A stretch of DNA of 19,001 nucleotides, taken from NCBI GenBank assembly GCA_036259835.1, contig DATABA010000044.1:1-19001 (forward strand). The letters run 5' to 3'. Shown here piece after piece: positions 5,735 through 13,210 of the stretch (position 1 is the stretch's first letter; the number at the start of each line of letters is the position of its first letter). Below the pieces are notes generated by a model, which was given only the letters and a program-made list of their open reading frames with translations, ran no database searches and was not told where the DNA came from. This DNA comes from JALYGK01 sp036259835. GTDB lineage: Bacteria > Actinomycetota > UBA4738. Both the position numbers and the translations under genes were made by a program.

Positions 5735-7291
5735 GTGACCGAGACGTATCAGCTGCTCATCGACGGCGAATTCACCGACGCGGCATCTGGAGAGACGTTC
5801 GAGAGCATCGACCCATCCAGCGGCGAACCGTTCGCCACGGTGGCAAGTGCCCAAAGCGAGGACGTCGAACGAGCGGTTCAGGCCGCGCGAACCGCCTTCG
5901 ACGAAGGGGCCTGGCCGAGGATGAAGGGTCGCGAGCGGGCCGGGTACCTGCTGAAGGTCGCCGACCTGGTCAAGCAGAACGCCAAACACCTTGCCGACCT
6001 CGAATCACGAGATGCCGGCCACACCATTCGAATGTCGAAGGGCGCCGATATCGGCATGGTCATCTCGACGTTCCGCGTGTTCGCCGAGATCGCGGCGAAA
6101 GAGAACGACGAACAGCCGCTGCCGAGAAACCCCGGGTCGACGAACTACGTTCGCTACGACCCCATCGGCGTCTGCGCCGCGATCACCCCGTGGAACTTCC
6201 CGATCCAAATGGCCGCCTGGAAGATCGCACCGGCCATCGCGGCGGGGAACACCGTGGTCATCAAGCCGGCGAACCTCTCGCCGCTCACGACCATCGAGGT
6301 CGGGCGGCTCTGCATGGAGGCCGGAATCCCGAACGGTGTGGTGAACGTCATCCCGGGGACGGGCGCAAAGGCGGGCGAACCGCTGGTTGCGAGCCCCCTG
6401 GTGGACAAGGTGGCATTCACCGGGTCGACCGAAGTTGGGCGGCGCATCATGGAGGTCGCCGCGACCAACATCAAGAAGGTCACGCTCGAGCTGGGCGGTA
6501 AGTCTCCCGCGATCGTCCTGGACGACGTGGACCTCGACTACGCGGTCGATGGCGCGCTGTGGGGGATCTTCTTCCACAGCGGCCAGGTCTGCTCGGCGGG
6601 AACGCGACTGCTGGTTCACCGGGGTATCTACGACGACTTCATCGCGGAGCTGGCCAAGCGAGCCGAAGGCATTCGGGTCGGGCCGGCGTTGGACCCGGCG
6701 TCCGATATGGGGCCGGTCATCTCCGACGGCCAGCTACAGACGATCGAGCGTTATGTGGACATCGGACGCGATGAAGGAGCGGACGTGGTGACCGGCGGGG
6801 AGCGCGCCGTGGTGGAGGGCCACGATGGCGGCTTCTACTACCGCCCCACCATCCTCACCGGGGTGGACAACAAGATGAGGGTGGCGCAGGAGGAGATCTT
6901 TGGACCGGTGCTGGTCGTCATCCCGTTCGAGGACGAGGACGAAGCCGTTCGACTGGCGAACGAGTCGCTGTATGGGCTCGCCGGAGGCGTGTGGTCGGGC
7001 GACAACGCACGGGCCACCAAGCTGGCCGAGCGGCTTCGGACGGGGACGGTCTGGATCAACGACTGGCACATGATCAACCCGCGGTACCCCTTCGGCGGTT
7101 ACCGCCAGTCGGGGATCGGCCGCGAGCACGGCGAAATCGGCTTCAACGAGTATCGCGAGGTGAAGCACATCCACCTTGACCTCGGTGGACCGGTTCGGGA
7201 ACGCCATCCATGGTGGGACCTCACCGTGCCGAAGAACGAACGGCCTGAGGCGCCCGGAGCGGAGACGCCGGGATCCAAGCCCGCCGGCTGA
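5735..7291 (+). CDS. NAD(P)+-dependent aldehyde dehydrogenase
   Basis: This is a member of the ALDH superfamily, oxidising an aldehyde to the acid with NAD(P)+. From the GTG start it is 518 aa. Catalytic residues are all present: N154 in TPWNFP, E252 in LELGGKSP, and the nucleophile C286 in HSGQVCSAGTR. K177 (VIKPAN) and FTGSTEVG (228-235) form the cofactor site, and PFGGYRQSGIGREHG is the C-terminal signature. It resembles betaine-aldehyde or phenylacetaldehyde/aryl-aldehyde dehydrogenases, but substrate cannot be assigned. The last ~30 residues are a Pro-rich tail beyond the usual end. It is divergent from the operon containing paaABCD, so a link to phenylacetaldehyde oxidation is possible but only contextual. 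A DinB-like gene begins 5 nt downstream. Confidence 0.93.
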   Translation: MTETYQLLIDGEFTDAASGETFESIDPSSGEPFATVASAQSEDVERAVQAARTAFDEGAWPRMKGRERAGYLLKVADLVKQNAKHLADLESRDAGHTIRMSKGADIGMVISTFRVFAEIAAKENDEQPLPRNPGSTNYVRYDPIGVCAAITPWNFPIQMAAWKIAPAIAAGNTVVIKPANLSPLTTIEVGRLCMEAGIPNGVVNVIPGTGAKAGEPLVASPLVDKVAFTGSTEVGRRIMEVAATNIKKVTLELGGKSPAIVLDDVDLDYAVDGALWGIFFHSGQVCSAGTRLLVHRGIYDDFIAELAKRAEGIRVGPALDPASDMGPVISDGQLQTIERYVDIGRDEGADVVTGGERAVVEGHDGGFYYRPTILTGVDNKMRVAQEEIFGPVLVVIPFEDEDEAVRLANESLYGLAGGVWSGDNARATKLAERLRTGTVWINDWHMINPRYPFGGYRQSGIGREHGEIGFNEYREVKHIHLDLGGPVRERHPWWDLTVPKNERPEAPGAETPGSKPAG

Positions 7292-7296
7292 ACCGA

Positions 7297-7848
7297 ATGG
7301 CGCAGCCGTCTCGCGAAGAGGCCGTTTCTATCCTGGAAGAAGGAAACGCCCGGATAGAGGAGCTGCTCGCAGGCGTACCTGAGGCCGAACTGACACGCGA
7401 GGCCACCATCGGCGGAGGCGAATGGTCCGGCAAGGACCTCATCGGCCACCTCACCACATGGGAGGAATTCGCCCTCCGGACACTGGCGGAGTGGCGCCGG
7501 GGCGAAGTTCCGTGGGTCGAAACCGAACACGGTCCCTTCCACGGTCCGGGGAACGAGGCCGTTGACGCCATCAATGCAGCGGCCGTCGAGGAGAAACGTC
7601 GCCTTTCACTGGACGAGGTTCGCCGCATGAGCCGGGAAACTCACCACACGTTGGTGGCCGAGATCACCGCGCTCTCAGACGACGAATGGAGGGCAAAGGC
7701 CTTCTATCCGACCGAAGGCCGACGTCGGAACCGGCTTGTCACGCTGCTCGGCGCCGTCCTTGGGGCGCCCAAAGGGCCGTTCGGCCACGCCTTCGCCCAC
7801 ATCCCCGACGTCGAGGCGTTCGTGGCGTCGCTCCAGGCGAAGACGTAA
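7297..7848 (+). CDS. DinB/ClbS-like four-helix-bundle protein
   Basis: The 183-aa protein has the pattern of the DinB-like (DinB_2, ClbS/DfsB, mycothiol-dependent enzyme) superfamily: an N-terminal helix with AVSILEEGNARIEELL, then the diagnostic WSGKDLIGHLTTWEEF with its metal-site histidine. Further helices follow, and it ends with FGHAFAHIPDVEAFVASL, which supplies other candidate histidines. Family members are metal-dependent thiol transferases, hydrolases or proteins of unknown role. The specific activity cannot be told. The ATG at 7297 lies 5 nt after the aldehyde dehydrogenase stop with no clear Shine-Dalgarno, so coupling is likely. It converges on the SRPBCC gene with a 3-nt gap. Confidence 0.8.
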   Translation: MAQPSREEAVSILEEGNARIEELLAGVPEAELTREATIGGGEWSGKDLIGHLTTWEEFALRTLAEWRRGEVPWVETEHGPFHGPGNEAVDAINAAAVEEKRRLSLDEVRRMSRETHHTLVAEITALSDDEWRAKAFYPTEGRRRNRLVTLLGAVLGAPKGPFGHAFAHIPDVEAFVASLQAKT

Positions 7849-7851
7849 CCA

Positions 7852-8289
7852 TCAACGACTCCGTTCCAGCTCGCAGCGGAGGTTGCGGACCGACCGCCGG
7901 AGCGTCCATCGAAGGACGAGCCGGTACGGGCGAATGGCGAGATCGCCAATCAGCGGCACATTCAGGCTGACGTCCTCGGTCCAAAGGAACCACGTCCGCT
8001 CCCCTCGCCGGTCGAGTCGCCATTCGCCCTTCCCCTTCACCAACGCCAGGTGACGAACGGTCAGACTCCGGGGAGGGTCCCACCCGACCACCTCCAGTCG
8101 ATCCGTCATCAGTGGGACGCCGAAGACCTTCGTTCGGACGGCGAGCCGGGCGCCGAGCTGCCGTTCTTCCCCGAGGACAGAAATCCACTCCACGTCGGGC
8201 ATCCAGGAAGCTTGGCGCTCCCAATCCGTCAGGAGGTCCCAGACATCCTCGGGCGGCGCGTTCAGAATCGCGACCGTCACCACTCTCAT
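7852..8289 (-). CDS. SRPBCC (START/polyketide-cyclase-like) protein
   Basis: The 145-aa protein shows the helix-grip SRPBCC pattern. It begins with a strand, VVTVAILNAPPEDVWDLLTDWERQ, then SWMPDVEWISVLGE. Alternating strands follow (RLEVVGWDPPRSLTVRH, EWRLDRRGERTWFLWTEDVSL), and a long C-terminal helix reads VLRWTLRRSVRNLRCELE. The family binds hydrophobic ligands and includes cyclases, dehydratases and lipid-binding proteins. No catalytic residues identify a reaction here. The ATG at 8289 diverges from the membrane protein gene starting at 8358, and the 68-nt gap would have to hold both promoters. The 3' end lies 3 nt from the DinB-like gene. Confidence 0.82.
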   Translation of the reverse strand: MRVVTVAILNAPPEDVWDLLTDWERQASWMPDVEWISVLGEERQLGARLAVRTKVFGVPLMTDRLEVVGWDPPRSLTVRHLALVKGKGEWRLDRRGERTWFLWTEDVSLNVPLIGDLAIRPYRLVLRWTLRRSVRNLRCELERSR

Positions 8290-8297
8290 GTCGTCAG

Positions 8298-8332
8298 TTG
8301 ACGGAAGGAAGGGTGGGAAGCACAGTCCTGTG
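8298..8332 (+). promoter_or_regulatory. Possible promoter/operator in the 8290-8357 divergent gap
   Basis: TTGACG (8298-8303) resembles a -35 box. With a 17-nt spacer the next hexamer is CACAGT, a weak -10. That hexamer begins an inverted repeat, CACAG-TC-CTGTG (8321-8332). The layout would place an operator over the -10 region of the membrane-protein gene. The match is weak and unproven. Confidence 0.25.
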
Positions 8333-8357
8333 ACGTGTCGACCGATAGGAGGGAACG

Positions 8358-8897
8358 ATGTTCATCGCTGCTTGGAGCTGGTTTTCATTCTGGCTCTTTC
8401 TGCACATCCTTCTGGTGGTCGTGGCGTTCGGACCTGCGCTGGCTGCCTTTCCGGTGATCGGCGCTCTCAGCGGAAAACATCCGCAGCACGCACGATTCGG
8501 CGTCGAGGTGACCGAGTTCATCTCGAGGCGCCTCACGATTCCGCTCGCCGTCCTGGTTCCGTTCACGGGGCTGGCCCTGATCTTCACCGGCAAGCATCAG
8601 CTGTGGCAGTCCGAGTGGTTGATCATCTCGATCGTCCTCTTCACGATCCTTTTCTTCTACGCGCTGTTCATTCAGCTTCCGACGGGCGCAAAGCTCCTGA
8701 AGGCGATGCAGTCCATGCCGCCTCCATCTGCGTCGGGAGGCGGTCCAGGCGGCCCTGGCGGCCCGGGTGGCCCCCCTCCCGAGATTGCCGGCCTCATCAA
8801 GCGCGCACGGATGGGCGGTATGTTCCTGTCGGTGCTTGTGGTGACCATCCTGCTCTTGATGGTGTGGCAGCCGGGCGCGTGCCGGGTGGGCTGCTGA
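8358..8897 (+). CDS. DUF2269-like integral membrane protein with Gly-Pro loop
   Basis: The protein has 179 aa and about four hydrophobic segments: residues 9-35, 58-77, 86-106 and 152-170. The first carries FWLFLHILLVVVAFGP, which resembles small DUF2269-type bacterial membrane proteins with a conserved histidine in TM1. Between TM3 and TM4 lies an unusual run of Gly-Gly-Pro repeats (about residues 128-141, near 8738-8780). This is probably a flexible loop and is prone to length change by slippage. The start is well supported: ATG at 8358 with AGGAGGG 4 nt ahead. No function is known for the family. It converges with the MFS gene, 14 nt apart. Confidence 0.75.
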   Translation: MFIAAWSWFSFWLFLHILLVVVAFGPALAAFPVIGALSGKHPQHARFGVEVTEFISRRLTIPLAVLVPFTGLALIFTGKHQLWQSEWLIISIVLFTILFFYALFIQLPTGAKLLKAMQSMPPPSASGGGPGGPGGPGGPPPEIAGLIKRARMGGMFLSVLVVTILLLMVWQPGACRVGC

Positions 8898-8911
8898 TCA
8901 GAGAAGGATTC

Positions 8912-10207
8912 TTAGTCCAGTGGCGCTCCGGGAACCGGAACGGCAGGCGGTCCCGCTAGATCTTTCTTGAGGGTCTCCGGAGTTCGCAGGGCGAACAGCA
9001 AACCGATCAATGCCGGCACCCCCATGACGATGAACGCCGCCTTGAAACCGAACTGCTCCGCGATGACGCCGCCGATCAACGGTCCGAGCACGAACCCAAG
9101 ATCGCCCGCGAAACGGAACAGGCCGACCGCCATTCCGGAGTCTTCCGCTGGAGCGATATCTGACAGCATGGCGGCCGGAGTCGACGCCACCGCCCCCGAC
9201 GCGAGACCCACGAGCCCCATGAGAACTCCGAGGGCGATGGGGCTGGCGGCCCATCCGAGCGTCGCCCCGAGAAGGGCGAGAGCGGCCATCGACGGGAGGA
9301 CGACGCGCTTTCGTCCCGTCCTGTCCGCCACAGTCGCCGTTGGATAGAGCACGAGGAACTCGGCAGCGACCGCGATCGTGAAGACCACCCCGACGCCGAC
9401 GGTCGACATCCCCAGACGCTCTTGGGCGAAGAGCGGAACCAGCGTGTCGTAGGCACCGGCAACGAACCAGAAAAAGGCAACGTTGAGCATCAGCACGGTG
9501 ACGAAGGCCGGAGTCCGAAGCAGCGCCACGCTCTGTCGCCAGAGGCGGCGCCACATCGGCAACACTTCACCGTCGCTCGAAAGCGGCTTGTCGACGGCGG
9601 CCTCCGCTCGGCCAGGCGCATCGCGCATGAAGCGCACGTAGAGCACCGCCGAGAGAAGGCACAAACCCGAGTAGAGGATGAGCGGGCTGGCCAACCCGAA
9701 CGTCTGAGCGACGAAGCCGCCGATCGGCCCTCCGGCGATGATTCCGACGTTCAGCGATCCGTAGAAGACGCTCAGTGTCCGGGCCATTCGCTCGCTCGGG
9801 ACCACTTTGAGCAAGTAGCTGTACAGGGCGGCCAGAAAGATCGCCGATCCGCCCCCTCCTGCGCCACGGAACAGAACGGCCAGGAGGAACGTGGGCGCGA
9901 GTCCGGCCAGGAGCGCCGATACTCCGACGATCAGCACACCGACGATCGCCGAGCGGCGTTCTCCGTACCGATCGATGATCGGCCCGGCAACCGGGTCGAA
10001 GATGAGTCGGGCGAACGGAAAAACCGAGATCAGCAGGCTTGCGGTCTGGTAGCTCACCCCGAAGGACCGGGCATACAGCGGAAGGATCGGCGCAATGATC
10101 CCGAACCCGAGCATGACCACGAAAACAATGAGGATGATCACGCGAACCGCGGGATCGGAGAGGATCAGCCGAAGTCCGGCCTTTTCGTTGATAGTGGCGG
10201 CCGGCAT
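8912..10207 (-). CDS. MFS transporter (DHA1-type drug/metabolite exporter)
   Basis: The 431-aa protein has about 12 hydrophobic segments in two halves. The family motif A appears in the 2-3 loop (DPVAGPIIDRYGERR) and is repeated in the second half (PTATVADRTGRKR). GGPIGGFVAQ and LGPLIGGVIAEQFG occupy the motif-C-like positions in TM5 and TM11, which are typical of exporters. A charged central loop (about residues 190-225) separates the halves. The substrate cannot be predicted. The ATG at 10207 diverges from hutI with 197 nt between them, so it could share regulatory DNA with hutI, but a role in histidine or urocanate transport is not implied by the sequence. Confidence 0.88.
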   Translation of the reverse strand: MPAATINEKAGLRLILSDPAVRVIILIVFVVMLGFGIIAPILPLYARSFGVSYQTASLLISVFPFARLIFDPVAGPIIDRYGERRSAIVGVLIVGVSALLAGLAPTFLLAVLFRGAGGGGSAIFLAALYSYLLKVVPSERMARTLSVFYGSLNVGIIAGGPIGGFVAQTFGLASPLILYSGLCLLSAVLYVRFMRDAPGRAEAAVDKPLSSDGEVLPMWRRLWRQSVALLRTPAFVTVLMLNVAFFWFVAGAYDTLVPLFAQERLGMSTVGVGVVFTIAVAAEFLVLYPTATVADRTGRKRVVLPSMAALALLGATLGWAASPIALGVLMGLVGLASGAVASTPAAMLSDIAPAEDSGMAVGLFRFAGDLGFVLGPLIGGVIAEQFGFKAAFIVMGVPALIGLLFALRTPETLKKDLAGPPAVPVPGAPLD

Positions 10208-10275
10208 GCGGCCCAGTGTAGGGAAGGCAAAGTTAAAGCCAGAGGGGATACCAATGAAGGCACCCCCCTGGCCAC

Positions 10276-10307
10276 TGCAGCGCCCGAGCGCCCTCCCGCG
10301 CGCTGCA
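10276..10307. promoter_or_regulatory. 8-bp inverted repeat upstream of hutI
   Basis: TGCAGCGC (10276-10283) and GCGCTGCA (10300-10307) are perfect inverted repeats with a 16-nt spacer. It lies in the 197-nt gap between the divergent MFS gene and hutI. It could be a pair of repressor half-sites or an RNA stem-loop. Confidence 0.4.
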
Positions 10308-10318
10308 AGCTTGAGTTC

Positions 10319-10336
10319 GGAACCGTTCCAGGTTCC
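10319..10336. promoter_or_regulatory. Overlapping GGAAC/GTTCC palindromes upstream of hutI
   Basis: GGAAC-C-GTTCC (10319-10329) is an odd-length palindrome. GGAACC also pairs with GGTTCC (10331-10336) across six bases. Such overlapping symmetric units are common in operators; no regulator gene lies in the window. Confidence 0.4.
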
Positions 10337-10362
10337 AGTGGGCGTGTACCAATGTTGTCGGC

Positions 10363-10376
10363 AAAACGCGCGTTTT
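10363..10376. promoter_or_regulatory. Perfect 14-bp palindrome AAAACGCGCGTTTT ahead of hutI
   Basis: The 14-bp sequence equals its own reverse complement and ends 28 nt before the hutI ATG. With no loop it is unlikely to form an RNA hairpin of note, so a dimeric-protein operator is more plausible. T continues to 10378. Confidence 0.45.
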
Positions 10377-10404
10377 TTCTTGAGCCGCCGGTTGGGGGAT
10401 TTCC

Positions 10405-11673
10405 ATGGGTGAGAGCGATGGAGCTCTCCTAACCCCGACGCTGATTACGTGTGCTGGGGGAGCTCCGCGCAGGGGAGCTGGACTGGAAGACGTGAGCGTG
10501 GTTCGGCCCGGAGCGCTTGCATGGAGGGACGGGACCGTCACGTACGCCGGTCCGCCCGACGGGCTACCGGAGGGTTTCGCCGCGGGCCGCGTTCTCCAAG
10601 TGAATGGAGCTGTCCTCCCGGGGTTCGTGGATTGCCACACGCATCTCCCGTTCTACGGGTGGAGAGCTGACGAGTTCGAAGCCCGGCTCGCCGGTCGCAC
10701 ATACCGAGATCTTCATGGTGAAGGAGGCATCTATCGAAGCGCCCGGCTGCTGTCGGAAGCGTTCGACGATGAGGTCATCGAGTTCTGTCGGGCGTTGACG
10801 GACGAGATGCTGGCGCACGGGACGACCGCACTCGAACTGAAGACCGGCTACGGCCTTTCCGTTGAGGCGGAGCTCAGACAGGCACGACTGGCGCGTCGGC
10901 TCGCCGACGAAATCCCTCAAACGGCATCGCTCACCCTCCTGGCATGCCACGCCGTCCCGCAAGGCAGATCACGAGCCGAGTGGGTCGACGAGGTATGCGC
11001 CGAGTTGATCCCCGCCGCGGCGTCGGAAGGACTGGCCGAGGCGGTCGATGTGTACGTCGAGGAAATCGCGTTCGGCGTCGACGACCTTCGCCGCGTGGCC
11101 GACGCTGCCCGCGAGCACGGGCTCGCCGTTCGCTGCCATGCCGACCAGCTCGGATCATCCGGCGCAGCGGAAGCCGCCGTGTCGGTTGGAGCGAGAAGCG
11201 CCGATCATCTCAACCACGCGACCGAACAGGGCGTCAGCGCCCTTGCCGGCTCGGAAACGGTCGCTGGCCTCCTCCCCGTCTCGACCCTCGTTCTTCGGTC
11301 GCAACCACCACCGGTCAAGGCGTTGATGGAGGCAGGGGCCGCGATCGCCGTCGCCACGGACTTCAACCCCGGGACGTCGCCGTGCCTGTCAATGCCGGAA
11401 GTGATCGCTACCGCTGCTTCGCTCTATGGCATACCGACGACCACGGCCATTACCGCAGCGACGATCAATCCTGCTTGCGTAATCGGGCTTCACGAAGACC
11501 AAGGATCGCTGGAGCCCGGGAAGCGCGCCGATTTCGTGGTGTTGGACGACGAAGATCCGGCGATGATTCCCTACCGCCCCGGCCATAACCCGGTGGTCGA
11601 GTCGTGGATCGGCGGGACCCGCCTCTACAGTCGCAGTGGCTCAACCGGATCATTCGAGGCGGCCGACCGCTGA
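10405..11673 (+). CDS. hutI: Imidazolonepropionase HutI
   Basis: HutI hydrolyses 4-imidazolone-5-propionate to N-formimino-L-glutamate, the third step of histidine degradation, in the cytoplasm. The 422-aa amidohydrolase carries the HutI signature: GFVDCHTHLPFYGWRADEF with metal ligands H78 and H80, LAGRTY, ELKTGYGL, H245 in CHADQL, H268 in ADHLNH, and D319 in the diagnostic TDFNPGTSP. Length matches the family (about 400-420). The ATG at 10405 has a G-rich stretch 5-9 nt upstream. Its last 24 bp overlap the convergent hutH tail. Upstream DNA contains three symmetric elements that may be operators. Identification is secure. Confidence 0.95.
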   Translation: MGESDGALLTPTLITCAGGAPRRGAGLEDVSVVRPGALAWRDGTVTYAGPPDGLPEGFAAGRVLQVNGAVLPGFVDCHTHLPFYGWRADEFEARLAGRTYRDLHGEGGIYRSARLLSEAFDDEVIEFCRALTDEMLAHGTTALELKTGYGLSVEAELRQARLARRLADEIPQTASLTLLACHAVPQGRSRAEWVDEVCAELIPAAASEGLAEAVDVYVEEIAFGVDDLRRVADAAREHGLAVRCHADQLGSSGAAEAAVSVGARSADHLNHATEQGVSALAGSETVAGLLPVSTLVLRSQPPPVKALMEAGAAIAVATDFNPGTSPCLSMPEVIATAASLYGIPTTTAITAATINPACVIGLHEDQGSLEPGKRADFVVLDDEDPAMIPYRPGHNPVVESWIGGTRLYSRSGSTGSFEAADR

Positions 11674-13173
11674 TTCGACCGATTCGATCAGCTCTCCGGA
11701 TTGAACGACTTTGACAATTTCGTCGATGTCGGGCTTCAGGGCGCGGTCCTCGTCGAGGAACGGAACGGTCTGCCGGATGGTTTCGAATGCAGCGCCGGTT
11801 CCGTTCGCCGGACGAAGCGGTTGGCGAAGCTCCATTCCCTGCGCGGCCGCGAACGCCTCCAACGCGATCACGATCTCGGCGTTTGCCACGCATTCGCGTG
11901 CGTGCCTCGCAGACGTCATCCCCATGCTGACGTGGTCCTCCTGGCCGGCGGATGAAGGGATGGAGTCCACGGCGGCCGGATGTGCCAGTGACTTCGACTC
12001 CGAGACCAACGACGCCGCGGTGTACTGAACGAGCATGAATCCCGAGTTCCGTCCCGGCTCATTGACGAGGAATGCGGGAAGGCCGTTGTTCGTCGTGGGG
12101 TCGAGCAGCCGATAGAGCCGGCGCTCCGAAATCGAGGCGAGCGACACGGCCGCGGCGGCCACCGAGTCGAGGGCAAGGGCGACCGGCTGGCCGTGAAAGT
12201 TTCCTCCGGACACCACGTCTCCGTCCGAGAACACGACCGGGTTATCCGAAACGGACCCGATCTCGATTGCGACGACCTCCTCCGCATGCCCCAGGACGTC
12301 TCGATAGGCGCCGTGGACCTGCGGCGCACATCGGAGCGAATACGCATCCTGGATCAGATGGCTGCTCTCACGGTGGGAAGCGACGATCTCGCTGCCGTCG
12401 AGGAGCCTTCGAAGGTTCGAAGCGGAAGCAGCCTGTCCTGGGTGCGGACGAAGACGGTGAAGCCGTTCGTCGAACGGCCGGTTCGTCGCCAGCACGGCCT
12501 CAACAGTCATGGCTGCGACGATGTCGGCCGCCTTCGCCAGGCGGCGGCCGCGGTCGAGAGCCAGAGCCCCCACCGCGAGCATCCCCTGTGTGCCGTTGAC
12601 GAGCGCGATTCCTTCTTTCGGCTCCAGCGTGATCGGTTCCAACCCGGCCTTCTCGAGCGCCATGGCTCCGGTCATGCGCTCGCCTTTGAACGACACATCG
12701 CCCTCGCCAATCAGCGGAAGCGCAAGGTGCGCGAGCGGCGCGAGATCACCCGACGCACCCAGAGATCCCTGTTCCGGAACCAGCGGAAGGATCTCCTCGT
12801 TCAGGAACGCGATGAGTCGGTCAACCACCACGGGACGCACTCCGGAGTAGCCGAGCGCCAGGACATGCGCTCGAAGCAGGAGCATCGCCCGTACCTCCCA
12901 CTCATTGAGGGGCGCACCGACTCCGACGGCATGAGACCGCAGGAGGTCCACCTGAAGCCGGCGGACCTGGTCGTCCGCAAGGCGAACGTTGGCCAGACTC
13001 CCCAAGCCCGTGGTGACGCCGTAGACCTTTTCGCCGGCCTGGACCTTTCCGTCGATGACCTTCCGAGACGCCGCCATCCGCTCACGGGCGCCGGTGGAAA
13101 GCTCAACGCGTTCGCCACGTGCCACCGCCACGACGTCAGCGAGCGAAAGCGCCTCCCCCAGGACGACCGCCAT
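11650..13173 (-). CDS. hutH: Histidine ammonia-lyase HutH
   Basis: HutH deaminates histidine to urocanate using the autocatalytic MIO cofactor. From the ATG at 13173 the protein is 507 aa. The MIO triad Ala-Ser-Gly is at residues 140-142 within GSLGASGDLAPLAH. Other active-site features are Y51 in YGVTTGLG, H81 in SHAVGVG (histidine rather than aromatic substrate), N193 in ALVNGTQG, and GQEDHVSMG toward the C-terminus. An in-frame ATG at 13212 would add 13 unconserved residues and overlap the divergent gene's start, so 13173 is preferred, although its Shine-Dalgarno is weak. It is on the opposite strand to hutI, overlapping its tail by 24 bp. hutU is not in this window. Confidence 0.95.
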   Translation of the reverse strand: MAVVLGEALSLADVVAVARGERVELSTGARERMAASRKVIDGKVQAGEKVYGVTTGLGSLANVRLADDQVRRLQVDLLRSHAVGVGAPLNEWEVRAMLLLRAHVLALGYSGVRPVVVDRLIAFLNEEILPLVPEQGSLGASGDLAPLAHLALPLIGEGDVSFKGERMTGAMALEKAGLEPITLEPKEGIALVNGTQGMLAVGALALDRGRRLAKAADIVAAMTVEAVLATNRPFDERLHRLRPHPGQAASASNLRRLLDGSEIVASHRESSHLIQDAYSLRCAPQVHGAYRDVLGHAEEVVAIEIGSVSDNPVVFSDGDVVSGGNFHGQPVALALDSVAAAAVSLASISERRLYRLLDPTTNNGLPAFLVNEPGRNSGFMLVQYTAASLVSESKSLAHPAAVDSIPSSAGQEDHVSMGMTSARHARECVANAEIVIALEAFAAAQGMELRQPLRPANGTGAAFETIRQTVPFLDEDRALKPDIDEIVKVVQSGELIESVESAVGRLE

Positions 13174-13210
13174 CCAAGCGAGGCTACCCGAGTTGGGCGA
13201 TGATGGGTGC

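Noticed and set aside
5245..6501. 418-codon open frame on the + strand
   Set aside because: It spans antisense of the cyclic-nucleotide gene and then an alternate frame of the aldehyde dehydrogenase; Arg/Gly-rich shadow sequence.
9422..10432. 336-codon open frame on the + strand
   Set aside because: Antisense to the MFS transporter; highly charged, no domain, and it runs through the hutI leader and past the hutI start.
12193..13203. 336-codon open frame on the + strand
   Set aside because: Antisense to hutH; no family resemblance, composition typical of a shadow frame.
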